This document shows, in pieces, positions 1 through 5,889 of a stretch of DNA of 6,999 bases (within the stretch, counting starts at the first letter, position 1; every line of letters begins with the position of its first letter). The stretch is from Bacteroidota bacterium. Its GTDB lineage: Bacteria > Bacteroidota > Bacteroidia > Bacteroidales > VadinHA17. The translations under genes and the position numbers were made by a program. The notes under the pieces were generated by a model. That model searched no databases, was not told where the DNA came from, and saw only the letters and a list, made by a program, of their open reading frames with translations. The stretch lies in NCBI GenBank assembly GCA_030631445.1, contig DAOVLD010000091.1:1-6999 (forward strand), read 5' to 3'.

Positions 1-152
1 CAGATCACTGGAACCATTCATATGGAAGGGAAAAAGCTGCTTTTCCATTGAAATGGGTTATTGAGAATAAACTATGGCCGGCAGTTAGCCGTGTTGATGA
101 TGCATTTGGAGATCGGAATCTTGTCTGTTCATGTGCTCCCTTTTATGTTTGA
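1..152 (+). CDS. gcvP: Glycine dehydrogenase (aminomethyl-transferring), P-protein of the glycine cleavage system; C-terminal end only
   Basis: Only the last 49 codons are present, read in the frame that starts at base 3 and ending at the TGA at 150-152. The translation has the hallmarks of the extreme C-terminus of GcvP: an H-x-Y-x-REKAAFP block, a [16 protein letters not shown] block, and a final CSCAP shortly before the stop. By family knowledge this PLP-dependent enzyme decarboxylates glycine and passes the aminomethyl group to the lipoyl H-protein in the cytoplasm. The PLP lysine and the catalytic domains lie left of the window and cannot be judged. The gene runs toward ddl, and its last 10 bases overlap the end of ddl on the opposite strand, so no separate terminator lies between them. 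The identification is firm despite the short length because the terminal block is very conserved. Confidence 0.92.
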   Translation, partial: DHWNHSYGREKAAFPLKWVIENKLWPAVSRVDDAFGDRNLVCSCAPFYV

Positions 153-1132
153 TAACGTATGAAAGCATCATCGATAACAAGTGTATATAGTTCTTTCAGA
201 CTAATACCATATTTCCTTGCCATTTTAGGAATAATGCTTTCAGCACTCATCCCGGGAATAGTGTTCACTTCAAGGAAGTAAAACTTATCGCCCGAAAGAA
301 TAAAATCTATTCTTACAATTCCTTTGCAGTCAACGGCAGAATAAATATATGAAGCTAGTGACTGACATTCTCTTGTTTTATCTGCGGATATCCGGGCAGG
401 TACTATCTCTTCAGCTTTTGATGGAGTATATTTAGCCTCATAATCAAAAAACTCGTTCTTGCTTACTATTTCACATAAAGGGAAAATAATTTCCTTGCTT
501 CCTGCTTTCAGCAAGCCACAGGTTATTTCAGAACCTTCAATAAATTCTTCAATAATTATTTCATCACCTTCTTCAAATGCGTGGTTTATTGCTTTTTCAA
601 GGGTGGCTTCATTATCTGCTTTTGTAACACCAAAACTAGAGCCGCTTTGATTGGGTTTAACGAAAACCGGAAGTCCCAGCTTGTCGATAATTGTTTCTGT
701 TTTAATAAGTTCCCCTTTGTAAAGATATATTGATGCGGGAGAAAGGATGCCAAATGGTTTCAGGAATAGTTTGGTTGCTTTTTTATTGAATGTGAGAGAT
801 GAAGAGAGAATTCCTGAGGTTGTGTATGGGATGTTCAGTGATTCAAAATATCCCTGCAATTTGCCATCTTCACCCGGAGTGCCATGGATTGTTATAAGTG
901 CACAATCAAATTTCAGTTTCCCCGTGGGAGTATTGCAGGAAAAGTCATCTTTGTTCACCGGGATCTGTCCGGTCTTTTCATCTTCAATAATCCAGTTTGT
1001 TCCTTTAATAATGATTTTGTAAACGTCATATTTATCGGGGTCAAGTTCTCCGGCTATCTGTTCCGCACTTCTTATTGATACAGGAAACTCTGAGGAATTT
1101 CCTCCGGCTATAACAGCAATGTTCTTTTTCAT
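143..1132 (-). CDS. ddl: D-alanine--D-alanine ligase
   Basis: ATP-grasp enzyme of the cytoplasm that joins two D-alanines to make the dipeptide used by MurF in peptidoglycan precursor synthesis. From the ATG at 1132 the product has 329 residues, normal for Ddl. Seen in order: the N-terminal AGGNSSEF loop with Glu15; [12 protein letters not shown] at about 83-94; the ATP-binding [11 protein letters not shown] at about 158-168; the omega-loop EAKY at 232-235; RIDF at about 274; and the metal/ATP-binding EVNTIPGMS at about 288-296. The Lys-Tyr of EAKY matches the pair typical of D-Ala-D-Ala ligases rather than VanA-type D-Ala-D-Lac ligases. A TTG three codons upstream (1141) is in frame, but the ATG gives the usual [11 protein letters not shown] start. 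Last gene of the minus-strand run; its TAA (143-145) lies inside the gcvP coding end. No Shine-Dalgarno is visible, as is common in Bacteroidota. Confidence 0.96.
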   Translation of the reverse strand: MKKNIAVIAGGNSSEFPVSIRSAEQIAGELDPDKYDVYKIIIKGTNWIIEDEKTGQIPVNKDDFSCNTPTGKLKFDCALITIHGTPGEDGKLQGYFESLNIPYTTSGILSSSLTFNKKATKLFLKPFGILSPASIYLYKGELIKTETIIDKLGLPVFVKPNQSGSSFGVTKADNEATLEKAINHAFEEGDEIIIEEFIEGSEITCGLLKAGSKEIIFPLCEIVSKNEFFDYEAKYTPSKAEEIVPARISADKTRECQSLASYIYSAVDCKGIVRIDFILSGDKFYFLEVNTIPGMSAESIIPKMARKYGISLKELYTLVIDDAFIRYQT

Positions 1133-1190
1133 GTGTTGCAACTAATGAAGTTATAAATTAGAGTCTGTGTATAAAGTCCGAAAGTTTTAG

Positions 1191-1224
1191 TAAATATAAA
1201 AAATCACAAAAAACAAGTACCAAA
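1191..1224 (-). promoter_or_regulatory. Possible Bacteroidota-type promoter for ddl
   Basis: On the minus strand TATATTTA (1198-1191) matches the Bacteroidota -7 element TAnnTTTG at all but its last base. A TTTG (1224-1221) lies 22 bp further upstream, close to the usual distance of the -33 element. Transcription would start near 1184 and give a leader of about 50 nt before the ATG at 1132. The region is so A+T rich that a chance match is quite possible. Interestingly, the -33 candidate sits inside the first copy of the 32-bp repeat. Confidence 0.22.
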
Positions 1225-1296
1225 TAACAAATAAATCACAAAAAACAAGCACCAAATTGCATAGAAATCACAAAAAACAAGCACCAAAATACAAAT
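1201..1296. repeat. Three tandem copies of a 32-bp A-rich repeat
   Basis: Copies begin at 1201, 1233 and 1265, exactly 32 bp apart. The first 24 bases of each copy (AAATCAC, an A-run, CAAGYACCAAA) are identical except for one T/C change in copy 1. The last 7-8 bases vary. A decayed fourth copy may begin at 1297 (AAATTACAA). The array lies in the 374-bp gap between ddl and rluD, which holds no credible gene. The constant period with no unique spacers rules out a CRISPR array. Confidence 0.85.
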
Positions 1297-1378
1297 AAAT
1301 TACAATATTCAAAGTTCAAAAAAAGAAAACAGAAAGAAGAAAAAACAATATATAGGTTAACTCTATTTTGACTTTTTG

Positions 1379-1425
1379 TTATTTGTTATTTGGAACTTAT
1401 TTGTTATTTGTTATTTGTTATTTGG
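1379..1425. repeat. TTATTTG heptamer array, two plus four copies
   Basis: TTATTTG occurs at 1379 and 1386, then after a GAAC interruption at 1397, 1404, 1411 and 1418, each 7 bp from the last. The 15-base string TTATTTGTTATTTGG (1379-1393 and again 1411-1425) is the exact reverse complement of 1220-1234 in the 32-bp array. The two arrays therefore form inverted arms around a roughly 145-bp centre. On the minus strand this lies between the rluD stop and the ddl start. No function can be assigned. Confidence 0.85.
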
Positions 1426-1506
1426 AATTTACTTATTTACTCACAAAATAATTAATTTTAAAGGTGTTCCCAAAAAAAACTGGACATTCTATAAGGTTAC
1501 TTCGTT

Positions 1507-2535
1507 CTACTGTCTGTTTCCTGTATATTTTCTCCATTTTTCAATAACCGTTGCCATATCATCCGGGAGGTTTGAGTCGAATGCCATTGGTTTACCGGTT
1601 GCAGGATGAATAAACTCGAGTGATTGTGCATGTAATGCCTGGCGGGGTAGTATCTTGAAACAATTCTGCGCAAATTGTTTATATTTCGTGAAAGTAGTTC
1701 CCCTGAGAATTCTGTCGCCTCCATAATCCCTGTCGTTGAAAAGAGGGTGTTTTATATGCTGGAAATGTACACGTATCTGATGTGTCCTCCCTGTTTCAAG
1801 CTTACATTCAACAAGACTTATATATCCCAGGTATTCTAATACTTTATAATGAGTAACCGCATGTTTTCCATGTGAACCATCAGGGAAAACAAACATTTTA
1901 ACCCGGTCTTTTGGATTCCTGCCAATATGTCCGGTAATAGTGCCTTCAGCTTGTTTGGGTTCCCCCCAGACTATTGCCAGGTATTTTCGCCCAATTGTCC
2001 TGTTAAAGAATTGTTTAGCCAGCTTATTGTGCGCCATATCAGTTTTTGCGATAACCAGCAGACCACTTGTGTCTTTGTCAAGTCTGTGTACAAGTCCTGC
2101 TCTTATTTCGCCTGACTGGAAAAGTGGCAGGTCTTTGAAATAATAGTACAGTGCATTAACCAGTGTGCCTTCGAAATTTCCATGACCGGGATGAACAACC
2201 ATTCCCGCTTTTTTATTCAATACAATAAGGTGGTCGTCCTCATATATTATGTCCAGGGGTATATTCTCAGGAATAATTTCAATTTCCCTTGGGGGATAAG
2301 ACATGACAATACTTATTGTATCAGCGGGTCTTACTTTATAATTTGACTTAACAGGTTTTTTATTTACAAGTATGTTGCCGGCATCAGCAGCATTCTGCAC
2401 CCTGTTGCGTGAAACATTCTCAAGTTTATTAACCAGGTATTTATCAATGCGTAACGGACTTTGACCTTTATCAACTTCATAATGGAAATGTTCATACATC
2501 TCATCACGATCATCCATGATATTTGGTTTCAACAT
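1507..2535 (-). CDS. rluD: RluD-type (RluA family) 23S rRNA pseudouridine synthase
   Basis: Converts specific uridines of 23S rRNA to pseudouridine; in E. coli RluD acts on the helix 69 loop (positions 1911, 1915, 1917). Cytoplasmic, 342 residues. An N-terminal S4 RNA-binding domain (about 28-75, RIDKYLVNKL...SRNRVQ) is followed by the catalytic domain. That domain contains the signature GLVHRLDKDTSGLLV with catalytic Asp153 (codon 2077-2079), then KYLAIVWG, ETGRTHQIRVH at about 248-258, and ALHAQSLEFIHPATG near the end. S4 domain, length and motifs favour RluD over RluA or RluC, but the target positions are inferred. The ATG at 2535 was chosen; in-frame ATGs at 2517 and 2499 are also possible because the first 20 residues are not conserved. 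It lies downstream of the T9SS gene (116-bp gap) and upstream of ddl (374-bp gap), so separate promoters are likely. Confidence 0.95.
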   Translation of the reverse strand: MLKPNIMDDRDEMYEHFHYEVDKGQSPLRIDKYLVNKLENVSRNRVQNAADAGNILVNKKPVKSNYKVRPADTISIVMSYPPREIEIIPENIPLDIIYEDDHLIVLNKKAGMVVHPGHGNFEGTLVNALYYYFKDLPLFQSGEIRAGLVHRLDKDTSGLLVIAKTDMAHNKLAKQFFNRTIGRKYLAIVWGEPKQAEGTITGHIGRNPKDRVKMFVFPDGSHGKHAVTHYKVLEYLGYISLVECKLETGRTHQIRVHFQHIKHPLFNDRDYGGDRILRGTTFTKYKQFAQNCFKILPRQALHAQSLEFIHPATGKPMAFDSNLPDDMATVIEKWRKYTGNRQ

Positions 2536-2557
2536 TATTTTGTCCGGTCAGTTTAAC

Positions 2558-2574
2558 CTGCATTATTCATGCAG
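2558..2574 (-). other. Small hairpin in the rluD leader
   Basis: CTGCAT (2558-2563) and ATGCAG (2569-2574) are perfect 6-bp complements around a 5-nt loop. The hairpin lies 23 nt upstream of the rluD ATG. If transcription starts just downstream of the promoter-like TACTTTTG at 2593-2586, it would be near the 5' end of the mRNA. It may be a leader structure or a chance inverted repeat. Confidence 0.25.
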
Positions 2575-2585
2575 AAGATAAAAAA

Positions 2586-2593
2586 CAAAAGTA
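2586..2593 (-). promoter_or_regulatory. Possible Bacteroidota -7 element upstream of rluD
   Basis: TACTTTTG on the minus strand is an exact match to the Bacteroidota consensus TAnnTTTG. It predicts a start near 2579 and a leader of about 45 nt. No clear TTTG -33 element lies 19-22 bp upstream. The motif overlaps an AAAGT array of about 7-bp period (2588, 2595, 2602), so the match may come from the repeat. Confidence 0.35.
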
Positions 2594-2628
2594 AAAAGTA
2601 TAAAGTGAAAAAGAGCATAAGGAATTAA

Positions 2629-2648
2629 GATTAATTTGTAAATTAATC
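2629..2648 (-). terminator. A+T-rich inverted repeat just after the T9SS gene stop
   Basis: GATTAATTT (2629-2637) and AAATTAATC (2640-2648) are perfect 9-bp arms around a 2-nt centre. On the minus strand the hairpin begins 3 nt after the stop codon of the T9SS cargo gene and is followed by a T-rich stretch. Its position suits a terminator or 3'-end stabiliser. The stem has only two G-C pairs and there is no clean U-run, so it would be weak. Confidence 0.4.
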
Positions 2649-2651
2649 AGT

Positions 2652-4568
2652 TTAACGAATATGAATAAATTTTGCTGATCCAACAGGAATTCCATTTTTA
2701 GTGATCCTTACAAAATAGATACCCGGATCAAGTCTTTCAACAGATATCCTTTTATTGAAATTTCCGGATGAAAAGACCTGCTTCCCATAGATATTAAAGA
2801 TTAAAATACGGCATCCGGAAAAACAGGTTTCTCCCGGTGCTGAAATATTTATAAACTCTTTTGCAGGATTAGGATAGATTATTAAGGGCTTAACAGGTAT
2901 TTCAATAAAATTGGCTGTTAATATTGATTTACCAACCACGGGGCGCATCATTAAAGCTCCTGGTATAATGGTTGCCGACTGGATCCATATTTTTTGCTGG
3001 TCAACAACATCAGTATAAAATAATTTATTATTGCTTACACGGTTAAAATCGAAACCAACATTTAATGATGTATTAAGATTTTGTTCCCAGCCAATATAAA
3101 ACAAACCGGAGATATATAATGTTGTATCGAGCGTATAGGTAATGAACTGGTTCAGACTATCACTGTATATTGGTACTTCACCGGGTTGACTGTAAAGCAA
3201 TTCGCCTGGTTTTCCTTCATTATCCCCCCATACTTTCAGGGTAAAACTTATTCTGTTGCCGTTATTAAATGACTGGTTGAAATAGATTTGAATAGCTCGC
3301 AACGAATCAGGGATGTAAGTTATAAACTGGTAAGCTGCTTCACCATCGCCAATGCCCCATCCCGATTCAGCAGATCCGTCATCGTAAGCAAAATAATTAT
3401 TGAATTTCTGGTAATAAACTACAGTGTCATTTATTTTCTCATCAAAATCATCCGTTACCAGGTAACTTCTTACCTCGAACAATGCTGAATCGGAATTGTT
3501 TGTATTATATGTAAAGAACAAACCAGATTCGTAATTAATTACCTCCCATGGATCTATATTGTCAGCACCCCCGGTATAAGAATGGACTACGGAATTTTCA
3601 TAAACATCAGTAATTTGGAATTCCCTTGTAACATTCCTCGTAAGGTCATCATTATTTTTATACCATATAGGTATTTTCGCTCCCATTTCGAATAAATAAG
3701 CTTCGTGGAAATGATCCCAGGGCATTGATTCATATGTAGTTAATAATGATTGAATTGGACGGACAAAAGCAACATCCTCAGGGATTGTATCTGCCGGATT
3801 CCTGTTCTTGTCCAGGATAATATAGTCAATATGCCAATGATCACAGTTAGTAACCAAACCCGGATCATCATTGTTTGATGTCAGACTGGCCCAGTTCCTA
3901 AACCTGAAGCGGAATCCATTAGCAAGGAATTTTTCATTAGTAACAGGAATAATTACAGGGATAAAAACGGTAGAACTGTCGAATCCGGGTTTAGACCACA
4001 CGGAATGCCATAGAGTATCTTCAGGTGAATAAAACTCAAGTACAAGTGAATCCCTGTATTCAGGTGTATCAGATAGTTTTTCATGCCAGCCTGCCTGGTA
4101 ATAAAAACTAAGATAAATATTATCTGAAGCAGGATAATCAAGATCAATAGGTTTGGATGTAAGATGATCAGCTTCAAAACTAAAAGAGTTCGCATCTTCG
4201 TACAGGGCGCCGGTATTATCAATTGCATCAAATGTAGCTACTCCAATTGATACCGGGTTAACAGGATATTCAGTATTAACAAATACATCTTTATCAGTCC
4301 ATCTGTTCTGGTTGGGGACAACCCTGGTTGATGAAAAATCATCGAAAAAAGGGAGAGTTAAAGTATCCGGTGTTGCCTTGCTTTTTAAAAGAATAGTTTT
4401 TCTGTGTGTTTTGTTATATTGTATTAATACAGGATTAACTGATAACCCTGTAAGCTTTTCCTGGGCTAGAGTTTCATTGCCTGAGAATAAGAAAAAAGCA
4501 ATTATACTGATTAGATGTATTAAATGTGATTTTTCAGGATAATATGTAGTTATTTTGGAAAATTCCAT
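2652..4568 (-). CDS. Secreted protein of unknown function with a type IX secretion (type A) sorting domain
   Basis: A 638-residue exported protein. The N-terminus has a basic segment, a hydrophobic core at about 16-29 and a plausible signal peptidase I site after ETLAQ (about 36). The C-terminal 75-80 residues are a T9SS type A sorting domain: LIIYPNPAKEFINIS, ILIFNIYGKQVF, and LDPGIYFVRI with a basic end. By family knowledge this domain directs passage through the outer membrane, is cleaved, and the cargo is released or attached to surface lipopolysaccharide. The mature part looks beta-rich. Residues about 70-250 (PFFDDFS ... NIYLSFYYQAG ... NCDHWHIDYIILD) resemble the jelly-roll, choice-of-anchor-like modules common in such cargo. 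A second module starts at FAYDDGSAESGWG (about 393-405) and includes a KVWGDNEGKPGELL strand. No catalytic motif was recognised. Adhesin, surface-layer or carbohydrate-binding roles are guesses. The ATG at 4568 is the only start giving a complete signal peptide with an N-region. Confidence 0.88.
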   Translation of the reverse strand: MEFSKITTYYPEKSHLIHLISIIAFFLFSGNETLAQEKLTGLSVNPVLIQYNKTHRKTILLKSKATPDTLTLPFFDDFSSTRVVPNQNRWTDKDVFVNTEYPVNPVSIGVATFDAIDNTGALYEDANSFSFEADHLTSKPIDLDYPASDNIYLSFYYQAGWHEKLSDTPEYRDSLVLEFYSPEDTLWHSVWSKPGFDSSTVFIPVIIPVTNEKFLANGFRFRFRNWASLTSNNDDPGLVTNCDHWHIDYIILDKNRNPADTIPEDVAFVRPIQSLLTTYESMPWDHFHEAYLFEMGAKIPIWYKNNDDLTRNVTREFQITDVYENSVVHSYTGGADNIDPWEVINYESGLFFTYNTNNSDSALFEVRSYLVTDDFDEKINDTVVYYQKFNNYFAYDDGSAESGWGIGDGEAAYQFITYIPDSLRAIQIYFNQSFNNGNRISFTLKVWGDNEGKPGELLYSQPGEVPIYSDSLNQFITYTLDTTLYISGLFYIGWEQNLNTSLNVGFDFNRVSNNKLFYTDVVDQQKIWIQSATIIPGALMMRPVVGKSILTANFIEIPVKPLIIYPNPAKEFINISAPGETCFSGCRILIFNIYGKQVFSSGNFNKRISVERLDPGIYFVRITKNGIPVGSAKFIHIR

Positions 4569-4580
4569 TATTTCAAAATG

Positions 4581-4608
4581 TTACGAGTTTCGTGTTACGA
4601 GTTCAGTT
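4581..4608. repeat. TTNCGNG heptamer array upstream of the T9SS gene
   Basis: Consecutive 7-mers TTACGAG (4581), TTTCGTG (4588) and TTACGAG (4595), with a decayed TTCAGTT (4602). The 9-base word TTACGAGTT is repeated exactly at 4581 and 4595. The array starts 13 bp upstream of the T9SS gene's ATG, so it lies where that gene's promoter or leader should be. No clear TAnnTTTG element was found there. Confidence 0.6.
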
Positions 4609-4646
4609 CAGAATGTTTAAGGTTTGAGATTGAATTTCTCTCTTTA

Positions 4647-4678
4647 TCGCCTTCTCGCCTAGCCGCCCAGTCGCCTCT
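4647..4678. repeat. Four tandem 8-mers of the form TCGCCTNN
   Basis: TCGCCTTC, TCGCCTAG, CCGCCCAG and TCGCCTCT follow one another from 4647 with an exact 8-bp period. This G+C-rich patch stands out in an A+T-rich spacer. It lies in the 448-bp gap between the PASTA and T9SS genes, and no credible gene overlaps it. Confidence 0.75.
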
Positions 4679-4736
4679 TTTTCTCTTCCCAATATTCCAC
4701 CATTATTCGCTCCCACAATCCTTCCCACAACCCGCT

Positions 4737-4755
4737 TCCCGAATCAAGTTCGGGA
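4737..4755. repeat. Hairpin TCCCGAA/TTCGGGA
   Basis: Perfect 7-bp arms TCCCGAA (4737-4743) and TTCGGGA (4749-4755) around the loop TCAAG. It resembles short REP-like palindromes. It shares its arms and the following CA (TTCGGGACA, 4749-4757) with the ends of the larger palindrome at 4930-5013. It could act as a transcript-end hairpin, but no U-run follows on either strand. Confidence 0.7.
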
Positions 4756-4772
4756 CAGGCTATGAGGTTTTC

Positions 4773-4786
4773 GCAAACAAGTTTGC
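4773..4786. repeat. Short palindrome GCAAAC-AA-GTTTGC
   Basis: Six-base complementary arms around a 2-base centre, 18 bp downstream (on the + strand) of the TCCCGAA hairpin. It may be an accessory arm of the same element or a chance palindrome. Confidence 0.4.
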
Positions 4787-4793
4787 TCAAACG

Positions 4794-4929
4794 TTCCACT
4801 TTTCCATTATTCCCCTGTAGAAATAGCTCCTTAGTCGCATTTCACAGGGCAGGCATTATTCCATTATTCCATCTTTCCAACATTCCACTCTTCCATCTAT
4901 TCCCTTTACCCCCTTTATTCCACTCTTCT
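4794..4929. repeat. TTCCANNN octamer array
   Basis: TTCCA words recur with an exact 8-bp period at 4859, 4867, 4875, 4883 and 4891. A separate run has TTCCA at 4794 and 4802 and TTCCC at 4810. Looser copies follow at 4900 (TTCCC) and 4918 (TTCCA). The interval 4815-4858 between the two runs is not periodic and shows nothing recognisable. The array ends against the left edge of the palindromic element at 4930, and one related word (TTATTCCATTCTTCT, 5017-5031) lies on its far side, inside the end of the PASTA gene. Confidence 0.75.
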
Positions 4930-5013
4930 CCCGAAAAATAAAAAATCATAGATTTTTGTAATTTTTCGAGGATCCTCGAAAATCTAATCCCGCGGAGCGG
5001 GAAGATTTTCGGG
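4930..5013. mobile_element. 84-bp multi-arm palindromic element (MITE/REP-like), flanked by near-identical 15-bp direct repeats
   Basis: The ends CCCGAAAA (4930-4937) and TTTTCGGG (5006-5013) are perfect inverted repeats. Inside are several further pairings: AAAAATC/GATTTTT (4941-4947 with 4951-4957); a 20-bp perfect palindrome centred on GGATCC (4963-4982); TCCCGC/GCGGGA (4988-4993 with 4997-5002); and an outer 9-bp arm CGAAAATCT/AGATTTTCG (4977-4985 with 5003-5011). Some pairings are mutually exclusive, so alternative folds exist. It carries no coding sequence. TTATTCCACTCTTCT (4915-4929) and TTATTCCATTCTTCT (5017-5031) flank it with 14 of 15 bases identical, which could be a target-site duplication or merely two words of the neighbouring array. 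On the minus strand it begins 3 nt after the PASTA gene stop, so it may also end that transcript. Confidence 0.55.
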
Positions 5014-5016
5014 ACA

Positions 5017-5853
5017 TTATTCCATTCTTCTACTATCCAGCTCCAATTCTATAGTTGTTATGTCAGATTGAGGTAGTTTAGTTGAATCAACAGTTAGCCA
5101 AATATATACTGATGACCCCAATGGTATACGATAATTTTCGGCATATTCAGGATTTTGCTTCCAGATAAATGCAGTTATTGAGTCTTCTTCATTTTCAATA
5201 GTTTCATCAAATGTATAAGCACCCAGGTTTAAAGATGACCCCATGATTTTCTGTTTGGCAATTTCCAGATGGAGAGAAACAAGATCGGGGACATGTGTTT
5301 TTTGGTTACTTAATCCTTTACCCAGCACAAGGTCAATAACTGCATTCTTTTTAAGTGAATCACCCTCTTCAATCTCAACACCATTGTTTTTTTGTTTCAG
5401 GACATTATTTCTCGCAAGGTCGGGGACAAAACTTAACTTTCCAATAATTAGTCCGCTGGTTTGGAGTAATGCCTTGGCTTGTCTGAGAGACAATCCCACT
5501 ACATTTGGCACTTTTACCATCTCGGGTTTTACAGCATTGATTGTCAGAAATATTTTCCGGTTTTTCTTAACATTAAAACCCGCTTCAGGATGTTGGAGCA
5601 CCACATGTCCTTTTTCAACCTGCTGTGAATAAATAGAATCAATAATTACGAATTGCAACTTATGTTTTTTCGCTACTTTTTCCACCTCTTCATGGCTCAT
5701 CCCTTTGAAATCCGGCACTTGTCTGACTCGTCCATGACCTGTGTATATATGAAGGAGAAGGAGACTTCCGAAAATAACCCCCGCGGCAATTAGTATTGCA
5801 ATAGAAAGATTTTTAAGGAAAACTTTACTGATCAGAAAACTTAGAAATTTCAT
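5017..5853 (-). CDS. Membrane-anchored PASTA-domain protein (three PASTA repeats, no kinase domain)
   Basis: 278 residues: a short cytoplasmic N-terminus, one transmembrane helix at about 13-36, and an extracytoplasmic part with three PASTA domains at about 43-107 (VPDFKGMSHEEV...), 113-179 (VKVPNVVGLSLRQAKALL...) and 186-255 (VPDLVSLHLEIAKQKI...), then a short acidic tail ending RRME. PASTA domains are known from PknB-type kinases and from penicillin-binding proteins, where several bind muropeptides or beta-lactams. Here neither a kinase nor a transpeptidase domain is attached. A role in sensing or holding peptidoglycan in the periplasm is inferred from the domains and from ddl three genes downstream. 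The ATG at 5853 gives a standard MKFLSFLISK start. The stop lies within a TTCCA-type repeat word and is followed at once by the palindromic element. Separated from purL by 148 bp, so probably transcribed from its own promoter. Confidence 0.92.
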   Translation of the reverse strand: MKFLSFLISKVFLKNLSIAILIAAGVIFGSLLLLHIYTGHGRVRQVPDFKGMSHEEVEKVAKKHKLQFVIIDSIYSQQVEKGHVVLQHPEAGFNVKKNRKIFLTINAVKPEMVKVPNVVGLSLRQAKALLQTSGLIIGKLSFVPDLARNNVLKQKNNGVEIEEGDSLKKNAVIDLVLGKGLSNQKTHVPDLVSLHLEIAKQKIMGSSLNLGAYTFDETIENEEDSITAFIWKQNPEYAENYRIPLGSSVYIWLTVDSTKLPQSDITTIELELDSRRME

Positions 5854-5881
5854 GATTATATTTAGTATAGTAACGTAAAGG

Positions 5882-5889
5882 CAAAAATA
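5882..5889 (-). promoter_or_regulatory. Possible Bacteroidota -7 element for the PASTA gene
   Basis: TATTTTTG on the minus strand is an exact match to TAnnTTTG, 28 bp upstream of the ATG. It would give a leader of about 20 nt. No TTTG is seen 19-22 bp further upstream, where the AAAGTTAT array lies instead. The same T-run would also serve as the tail of a purL terminator formed by the inverted arms upstream. Confidence 0.4.

Noticed and set aside
1139..1141. TTG start for ddl, adding three residues
   Set aside because: The ATG at 1132 gives the usual Bacteroidota Ddl N-terminus, and the extra residues have no conserved counterpart.
1201..1296. CRISPR-like array of 32-bp repeats
   Set aside because: The repeats abut with a constant 32-bp period and the variable part is only 7-8 bp of similar A-rich sequence. 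There are no unique spacers and no cas genes.
1376..1609. 77-codon + strand open frame over the TTATTTG array
   Set aside because: Its first half is the translated heptamer repeat and its second half is antisense to the conserved end of rluD.
1497..1724. 75-codon minus-strand frame overlapping the end of rluD
   Set aside because: It is an alternate frame of the same strand inside a well-conserved RluD C-terminus, and has no independent features.
3953..4231. 92-codon minus-strand frame rich in Leu and Ile inside the T9SS gene, which could suggest a membrane peptide
   Set aside because: It is a shifted frame of the T9SS coding sequence. The hydrophobic look comes from A+T-rich codons read out of frame.
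4578..4820. 80-codon + strand open frame in the PASTA-T9SS spacer
   Set aside because: It runs through the TTNCGNG, TCGCCTNN and hairpin repeats, shows no recognisable domain, and is explained by repeat composition.
5243..5632. 129-codon + strand frame antisense to the PASTA gene
   Set aside because: The PASTA frame on the other strand has clear domain periodicity; the antisense product shows no family features.
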